Below, piece after piece: positions 58,401 through 64,000 of a stretch of 64,000 nt of DNA. The stretch spans positions 3,834,108 through 3,898,107 of the forward strand of contig FN649727.1 in the NCBI GenBank assembly GCA_000310025.1, read 5' to 3'. Origin of the DNA: Ectocarpus siliculosus (taxonomy: Eukaryota > Sar > Phaeophyceae > Ectocarpales > Ectocarpaceae). The position numbers were made by a program, and so were the translations under genes. Each line of letters starts with the position of its first letter. Position 1 is the first letter of the stretch. A model generated the notes under the pieces. The model saw only the letters and a program-made list of their open reading frames with translations. It had not been told where the DNA came from and made no database searches.

Positions 58401-61400
58401 AGCTGCCAAAGAGGCCATGCAGGTATGGTTTTGTGGGTGACGTTTGTCGTTTCGAGGGCTTTGTTGCTGGGGAGAAGAGAACCGGCCTGGTACGCTTACA
58501 GAAATGGATGAAAAATCACGTTTTTTTGTCGGTCAGAGGCAGGAGCAGGCAGGCTTCCGACCACGCGGATGGATCTCCTCTCATCCGTACTTGTCTGCGT
58601 ACGGCACATTTCTTCCGCCAATTAATTTCCCTGGGATAAAGCGTTGCTCATCACCCCCACCCTTTGGATTCCCGCATTGGCGCTACTAATAACGTCATGG
58701 TGCTTGTGCACGCAGGGCGTCGAACTGGGCGGCCGGCGCGTGCGAGTGGGCTGGGCGCAGAAGAACACGTCCCTGTACGTCGGCGGACTGGAGGGCGGCG
58801 CGATCACCACCGAGATGCTCGTCCGCGAGTTCGCCCGCTTCGGTCCCCTCGACAAGGAGCTCACCACTATCAAACCCGGGGGTGAGAAGACCCCCCACCG
58901 TGTACGGCCATGAGTACCCCCCCCGCCCCCACCCCCACCCGACCCCTCTCCTTCAAATGGAACTTTTCCACCTGAAATATATAAGCACAATATACTCCAA
59001 GAGTGTATCACATCTTCTTCGCGGTGTGTGGCGCGACTTTTGTACATTGGCGCAAAGATCGAAGTTTCCTTGCGGTAGTCGCGTGCCTGCCGAGTGTGAA
59101 ACGTTTGGTTAGCCGGGATCCCCATTCAAAACCTATGGCATGTCTGGTTCGGCACAGCAAATGCAAGGATGACGATGATAACCAGCTTCTGGTTCACCCT
59201 TGTGAAGCGTAGCGTAGGCCGGCGAAAATACGACAAACGTATCGCTCCGTCGCGGCATTGTAGGGATACGAGGTCAATAGTCTAATGGCTACGGCATGCC
59301 TTTACATGAAGACACCCCCCTCCCCCCAGCTCCTTGTGACATATGGTATGGGATAACCGCAAAGAGCGCCAGAGCTGAGTTGGTATGCAAGAATCATGAG
59401 TTGGTATGTAAGAATCATTACTGCTGATCGTTGTCCTTCAAATGGATACACAGTACAGTACTGGTCCCCGTATAGTGCAGGGGTGTGTCCAGAAATTTTA
59501 CCTGCACTATACCGGGCACCTGCACTACTCTTAAGAGTGCCTCAATAGCGCAGGTCCTGCACTACTGAGGCTTTGGAAATCCCTCAATAGTGCAGGTTTG
59601 GCACTACTGAGGCACTCTTTGACTTCATGGTGTGGCGTTCTCGCTTTGCGGGGCTAACAGAGCACAAAATCGATCGAAATTGTTTATAGCGTATTAATAT
59701 GTAGTGGACGAAGCTAAAATATCATTCCTCGTTGCCTTTCTCCTTCCTCGTTGCCTTCCTTTGATGTTGCAAGATACATAGAAACACAAAAAACAGGAAA
59801 AGAGACACGACAGGAAGCGCATTGCAAAAAAACAAACAACCATGTACTAACAGCTGTACCCTCCATCACTACGTGGTGACCAAACTCTCTCATGCCTGCC
59901 TGGCGCACCCGCTTCGATACTGCAAGAAAAAAAACACAAAACAAACCAAGACAAGCACGACAGGAAGCGCACCGCAAGAAAAACAAAACAACCATGTACC
60001 CCCCGCCCTCACTACGTCTCGACAAACTCTCTCATGTCTGCCTGGCGCGCCCGCTCAGCGGAATGCGCTGCGATCATCGCCATTTTTGCTTTCGTTAGGT
60101 ACATGTAGAACGCCGCCTCTCCGTTGCCACTCTCCTCTGCTGCCACTTCCAGGACGCCGAAGTGAGACGACAGTTCATCATAAGGCGGTGGAGCACGGCG
60201 CTCGCGCCCCGTGTTCTCGTCGCCACCGCCGTCCGCCTCTTCGCCCTCCTCCCCGCCCTCCTCGCAGCCGGAAGACACGTACATTCCAGCCAGCATTTCC
60301 GTCATGTCGTCCACCGCGTCCAGTCGAAGAGCCTCTACCACCTCATCGTCGTCTTCGATGGTAACCCAACCCTGGATCGCGCTCAACGCTTCCCCCCCGA
60401 CCGGCTTTCCGGGTTGCGTGCAGTTTTCTGGCTACCGCCACCTGCAGCAGCCGCCGCCTCGATAAGCTTGCGGTCAGCCCTCACCCTCTCAATAAACCGA
60501 ACAGAGCACCGGAAGCGGTCTGCAATCTGCGTGTAAGAGACCTTGTCATCCATCAACTTGAGAATCTCAAGCTTCGTGTTGTTGTCCGGCCGCGCACGAG
60601 AACCAGAACCCTTGCCACCCCCACCCTTGGCTTTCTTCGGGCGCTGAGATGGTCCCGCCCCAGCACCCTCAGCTGGTGTCGCTTTGCGCTTGCCAGCCTT
60701 CGCGACGCACGTGCCGCAGATGCGGTGATTGTCGTCGTCCTGAAAAACGCTGCCGCAATTGCCGTGGAGCCGCCCGCCACATCCTCCCTTGCAGACGTGG
60801 CCATGAGGGGCTTGCGGCGTTCTGTCTGGTTGATGGCACAGTTCACCGTCCGCACAAGGCATGGTGCGCCTCTGCGTAGAGCTCTTCGGGTCTGCAGCAG
60901 CACGTGTACTGCTGTGTTGCGTCTGTCCGTGTGTGTGTAGGGTGTGTGTGTGTCCAACCTGCACTATAGCGGGAGTGTCCTCAGTAGTGCAGGACCTGCA
61001 CTATTGAGGGCACTGTCTGTGTCCAGAGAATTTACCTGCACTATATCGGGCACCTGCACTATTCAAACTGGACTATACCGGGACCAGTACTGTAGTGCCA
61101 AGGACGATTGGTTCAACGCAAGCCTTCAAACCTCTCGTTATTTTTTTGTTTGTGTCGATTTCTTCTTATAGCTCTGCTTTTCCCTCCCTCGGCTTGTCTC
61201 TCTCGACCACCGCAGCGAAGTTCGGGTTCGTGAAGTACCGCTACCGCCTCCACGCCGAGGCGGCGAAGAAGGAGCTTAACGAGCGCCCGGCGTTCGATGG
61301 CCTCTGCCCCAGCCTTGAGATCGGTGAGTTTCAGTGGAGATGTGGCACCGGTTGCGCAGGACATGGTGGGGGGGGAATGGGGGGGGGCACCCCACAAGCG

Positions 61401-61985
61401 GTGCGTTGATGAGAGCGGAGATGGTCCTGGTTCTAGGCGATACACGCTTGAACGTCGTTTCATGGCCGAAGCGATCATCGGTCTGACCTGACAAACCAAC
61501 GGTGACTTTTTTTTCATGCCACCCTCCATCAGGCAGTAGCGTACAGAGCGTGTTCGGTAAACGGGTTCACATACTTGTGGATGATACAAGAGATATTGAT
61601 TTTGCTGCGATTTGGTTGCCATCGATATCCGAGCATCGTTCACCTTTCTCTGCTCCTTCTGCATTTGCTCCGCCCTGTTCAGCACTTTACCACGCACTTT
61701 CTAAGCGTCCCTCGCTTCCTTCTCTCTGAATCCGCTGGGTGGGGTGTTTCTCCTGACCGTACCCAAAAACTTAATATTATATTAGACTTGTGCAATTTCC
61801 GAGTCGACACACAGCCCTTTCGGGCGGGCCGGGTGCCACTTGTTGCTTCTTTCCTACACGCACGGCGCACTGAACGACTGCAAAACGCCTCCTTTCGTTC
61901 TTGGCAGAGTGGAACAGCGTCGAGTCCAGCGCTCAAGCCTCCGAGACGGCCGGGTCGGAAAAGAGCACCGCCGAAGAACAGACCA

Positions 61986-62018
<33 letters not shown>

Positions 62019-63581
62019 GCAAAGAGGGAGGGACAGGAGGGCGAGCAAGGGGGTCGTCGCAGCACGCCGGGGGTGGAGGGGGAGCACACTCCCGTCACCC
62101 CCGCGGGGAGGTCTCTAGCCACACCGTCCACGTGCAGTTCGAGGGCGACCAGGTGATGAACCTCAAATCAACTCGTTTACGAACCAAAGAAGCGATACAT
62201 ACGAGTTTGTCCGTTTTTTTGTTTCCTTTTTTATTTTCGCCTTTTTGTATCTGTCCGGTGCACTGCAACGACAACCAACAGCCCCACACACTCTTTCGTG
62301 TCGGAGGCCCTTCCATCACCTTCGGCGTGTTTGTTGGCGCCGGTGAGGTTGTAGATGACGGACAAGGCACGTGCGTACTGCCGTCCATTGTCCTCTTGTT
62401 TTGTCTTGTTTACCGCGCGTGCGAAGCTTCGTACGGAAAAATAATTATGCCGCTCGCACGCTTTTCGCCACCGCCTCTTCAGCTCACGAACCCCCCCCCC
62501 CCCCCCGTCCATCTCGAGGACCCGCGATCAAATGGTCTAAACGTTAAGGCATCCAAAACATCCCCCGCCTGATGCCAACAATTCCACTCCACAGGGCCAC
62601 GTGTCCGCCGTCAACGAGGTGATGATCAGAAAGTGCTTCACCAAGTGGGAGCCCGTGGTGGACATCGTCATCCCCGCGAGCCGGTTCAACGGCGTGTCCC
62701 CCGGCCCACGGCAGCTCCCGAGATGTTGGGCCTTCGTCCACTTCCCGCCTACGCCGGACGGGGAGCGCGCGGCGGCCGACGCCATCAAGGGCCTCAACGG
62801 CACCACCATCTCGGAGCTCAGGGTGAGGACCGACCGTTGCCGCTGCCGCTGCCGCTGCCGCTGCCACTGCTGCTGCTGCTGCTGCTGCAGCCTGTTTGTT
62901 TCCGCACGCGCCGCAGCAGAGATACTCTGCTGCTGCCTTTACTAGTGATGGTGTTCTCGGTGTGGCTTCAAAAGGGGGAGGGGAGGAGGGTGGGGGGGTA
63001 CGGTTTTTCTGGTCTTTACGGCGCTGCACCGCTTCTTGTGCCTTTTTTTTTGTTTCTGACGGCGGTTTTGACGACCCCAGACCCCAACACACCTGCGGAA
63101 GTGCTGCTGCTGCTGCTGCTGCTGTGCAGTATTCTGTATACGAGCACAAAATTTTACTGGGGGGCCCTGCCTCTCTTGTATGTAGCAGGACCGCGGCTAC
63201 CGGTGATGGCACAGATGGATGATGGATGCGTCGGAGTCCTTCGAGAACCCATCCCATTGCTCTCTCTCTCTCTCTCTCTCTCTCTCTAACCGTAACGACG
63301 CTTTCTTGTTGTCTTCCCCGTTAACCCGAACCGATGTGTTATGACAGGTGCACTGCACCATGAGCCGCGGCGGCAGCACCCGTGCCGGTAGCCCCTGGCG
63401 CAAGCAGGGCGGTGGCGGCGGTGGCGGCAACAGAGCGAGGAGGCACAGCACCGGTGGAGGCGGTGGAGACCGAGCCATGGGCCACGCTGGCGGCGGACAA
63501 GGCTTCGGCGGTAGGCCTTCGAGGTCTTCCCTCGACCACCCCGGGGCACAGCAAGGGCGGAGCGGCGGATGGGGCGGACAA
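55446..63581 (+). CDS. RNA-binding protein with three RRM domains (3' end beyond window)
   Basis: Exons: 55446-55778, 56705-56827, 58312-58422, 58716-58881, 61216-61323, 61908-62152, 62595-62822, 63348-63581. All junctions are GT-AG and keep phase, giving 516 residues before the frame leaves by a donor-like GTGCGT. Residues 1-111 are Ala/Pro/Thr-rich and acidic. RRM1 (about 128-198) has RNP2 LFVGDL and RNP1 YGFVKL. RRM2 (about 207-280) has LYVGGL and FGFVKY. A poly-Gly linker leads to a third, more diverged RRM (about 352-441) with HVQF, CWAFVHF and a typical RRM end VHCTMSRG. The tail is Gly/Arg-rich, RGG-like. Tandem RRMs of the Nam8/TIA-1/PABP type bind single-stranded RNA in splicing, transport or translation; which of these applies cannot be told. 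The ATG at 55446 precedes an uninterrupted frame, and an upstream non-coding exon is possible because a CCCGCAG acceptor-like site lies just before it. Confidence 0.85.
57695..57803. repeat. TCTG microsatellite followed by a 31-bp tandem duplication
   Basis: CTGT-type tetranucleotide repeats run to about 57740. Then CGTGATCGACAATGATGATG plus TTACGGCA occurs twice in a row (57743-57802). Both are in intron 2 of the RRM gene. Confidence 0.85.
58168..58203. repeat. (GTATA)n microsatellite
   Basis: Six to seven copies of the pentanucleotide TATAG in intron 2 of the RRM gene. Confidence 0.85.
59225..59330 (+). repeat. Poly-C-tailed tRNA-like dispersed repeat, diverged copy
   Basis: The copy has TCCGTCGCGGCATTGTAGGG, ATACGAGGTCAATAGTCTAA, TGGCTACGGCATGCC and a C-rich tail. 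It lies in the RRM-gene intron about 120 bp upstream of the pogo-like element. A further tail-only fragment (GGCCATGAGTACCCCC) is at 58902-58925, close to the donor at 58881. Confidence 0.55.
59456..59480 (+). repeat. Left terminal inverted repeat of pogo-like element
   Basis: It starts CAGTACTGGTCCCCGTATAG and is preceded by the TA target duplication. Confidence 0.85.
60012..60964 (-). pseudogene. Relic pogo-like transposase (HTH kept, DDE core deleted)
   Basis: The first frame (60964-60383) encodes a Cys/His-rich segment (CKGGCGGRLHGNC, RICGTC), a KRK nuclear-signal-like patch, and a helix-turn-helix: KLEILKLMDDKVSYTQIADR then FRCSVRFIERVRADRKLI. It ends in a stop after a G run. Shifting one frame across that G run continues as GWVTIEDDDEVVEALRLD and an acidic C-terminal tail to 60012. 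No DDE/D catalytic domain lies between, so a central deletion plus a frameshift has removed function. Pogo transposases bind their ends through the HTH and cut with the DDE core. Confidence 0.75.
61068..61092 (-). repeat. Right terminal inverted repeat of pogo-like element
   Basis: Read on the minus strand it starts CAGTACTGGTCCCGGTATAG. It is followed by the TA target duplication. Confidence 0.85.
62495..62565 (+). repeat. tRNA-like repeat fragment with poly-C, near a splice acceptor
   Basis: A C run is followed by CTCGAGGACCCGCGATCAAA and TGGTCTAAACGTTAAGGCAT, the same core as the 42930 copy. It ends about 30 bp before the acceptor of RRM exon 62595. Here the C run precedes the core, unlike the other copies, so the boundaries are uncertain. 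Confidence 0.5.
63261..63287. repeat. (CT)n microsatellite
   Basis: About 13 CT dinucleotides in intron 7 of the RRM gene. Confidence 0.9.
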
Positions 63582-64000
63582 GTGCGTACTTGTACATACC
63601 CCATCCAGCGTGTGTGTGTTTATCGCAGCTTTTTCTTTTTCTCGGTCGTCTCTTGCTGCGTACAAACCCAACCAGAGAGTGTGTGTTCATCGACCTGTTT
63701 TTTGCGATTGTTTCTTGCTGCACGAGTGTTTGGTCTTGTCGCCAGTGTCACCGGTAATGTCTTGGCGAGTCGACGAGAGAGAAGGCGAGCATTTTGTTGC
63801 CCGGTGTTTTATCTAGTAGAGGCGACAAGTCACGAGGTTCCATCCACGACACGGTCATTATTCAGACAGCTACTTTGTGGCAGCCGTTTGCGGGGCAAGC
63901 TATGATAGGTTCTACCGCTTGCCCAAAACCCTCCTCCTCCCCCTCTACCGACGTCCTCTGGACCTGCGGCACTTCTCTCTCTTTTATCCCGAATGCCCTC

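Larger units (their letters stand above)
59456..61092 (-). mobile_element. Pogo-like (Tc1/mariner superfamily) DNA transposon, internally deleted
   Basis: The element is 1,637 bp, beginning CAGTACTGGTCCC and ending GGGACCAGTACTG, and is flanked by TA on both sides (59454-59455 and 61093-61094), the target duplication of this superfamily. The terminal inverted repeats match at 23 of 25 bp. A minus-strand frame keeps a cysteine/histidine-rich N terminus and a CENP-B/pogo-type helix-turn-helix, but the DDE catalytic core is absent, so it is not autonomous. Subterminal regions are packed with CCTGCACTA / TAGTGCAGG modules. It sits in intron 4 of the RRM gene, opposite to it. Confidence 0.85.

Overview
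The window looks like nuclear DNA of a large-genome stramenopile alga, most probably a brown alga of the Ectocarpus type (inference). Coding sequence is broken into many short exons with clean GT-AG introns of several hundred to several thousand bases. Exons are GC-rich and full of GGC, CAG and GCC runs that encode poly-Gly, poly-Gln and poly-Ala. The introns hold minisatellites, poly-C-tailed repeats and transposons. Two runs of N mark scaffold gaps. There are no operons or bacterial signals. Gene models below were built by eye from homology, splice dinucleotides and reading-phase continuity. In the FANCI, C1-VPS9 and RRM genes every listed junction keeps phase; the WD-repeat and CH genes each have unresolved points, stated in their entries.

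Left third. 460-10406 (minus) is an almost complete FANCI, the Fanconi anaemia group I protein, running off the left edge at its 3' end. It is interrupted by a 100-N gap (4838-4937) whose two flanks are poor-quality copies of the same sequence, so the apparent duplication is an assembly artefact. A 469-bp divergent promoter region separates it from a plus-strand two-exon gene (10876-14806) encoding a C1 zinc finger, a glycine-zipper segment and a C-terminal helical bundle-VPS9 domain, a predicted Rab5-type exchange factor.

Middle. After a 2.4-kb repeat-bearing intergenic stretch come two minus-strand genes. The first (17223-23805) is a calponin-homology gene, read here as one gene with two CH domains and calponin-like C-terminal repeats; its second CH exon contains three frame breaks. 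The second (24986-50325) is a 25-exon gene for a protein of about 1,630 residues with N-terminal EF hands followed by many WD40 repeats, of the WDR49/WDR64 type usually linked to cilia and flagella. One of its introns holds a gapped, frame-broken LINE (39178-42860), itself split by a 242-bp near-perfect palindrome.

Right. 50326-55445 has no secure gene but three coding-like minus-strand patches and a large inverted repeat. From 55446 to the right edge is a plus-strand gene for a three-RRM RNA-binding protein, of which eight exons are visible. Its fourth intron contains a complete 1,637-bp pogo-like DNA transposon (59456-61092) with TA target-site duplication, inverted ends and a relic transposase keeping the helix-turn-helix but lacking the catalytic core. 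A dispersed tRNA-like, poly-C-tailed repeat family occurs at least six times, in two cases within about 20 bp of a splice donor.
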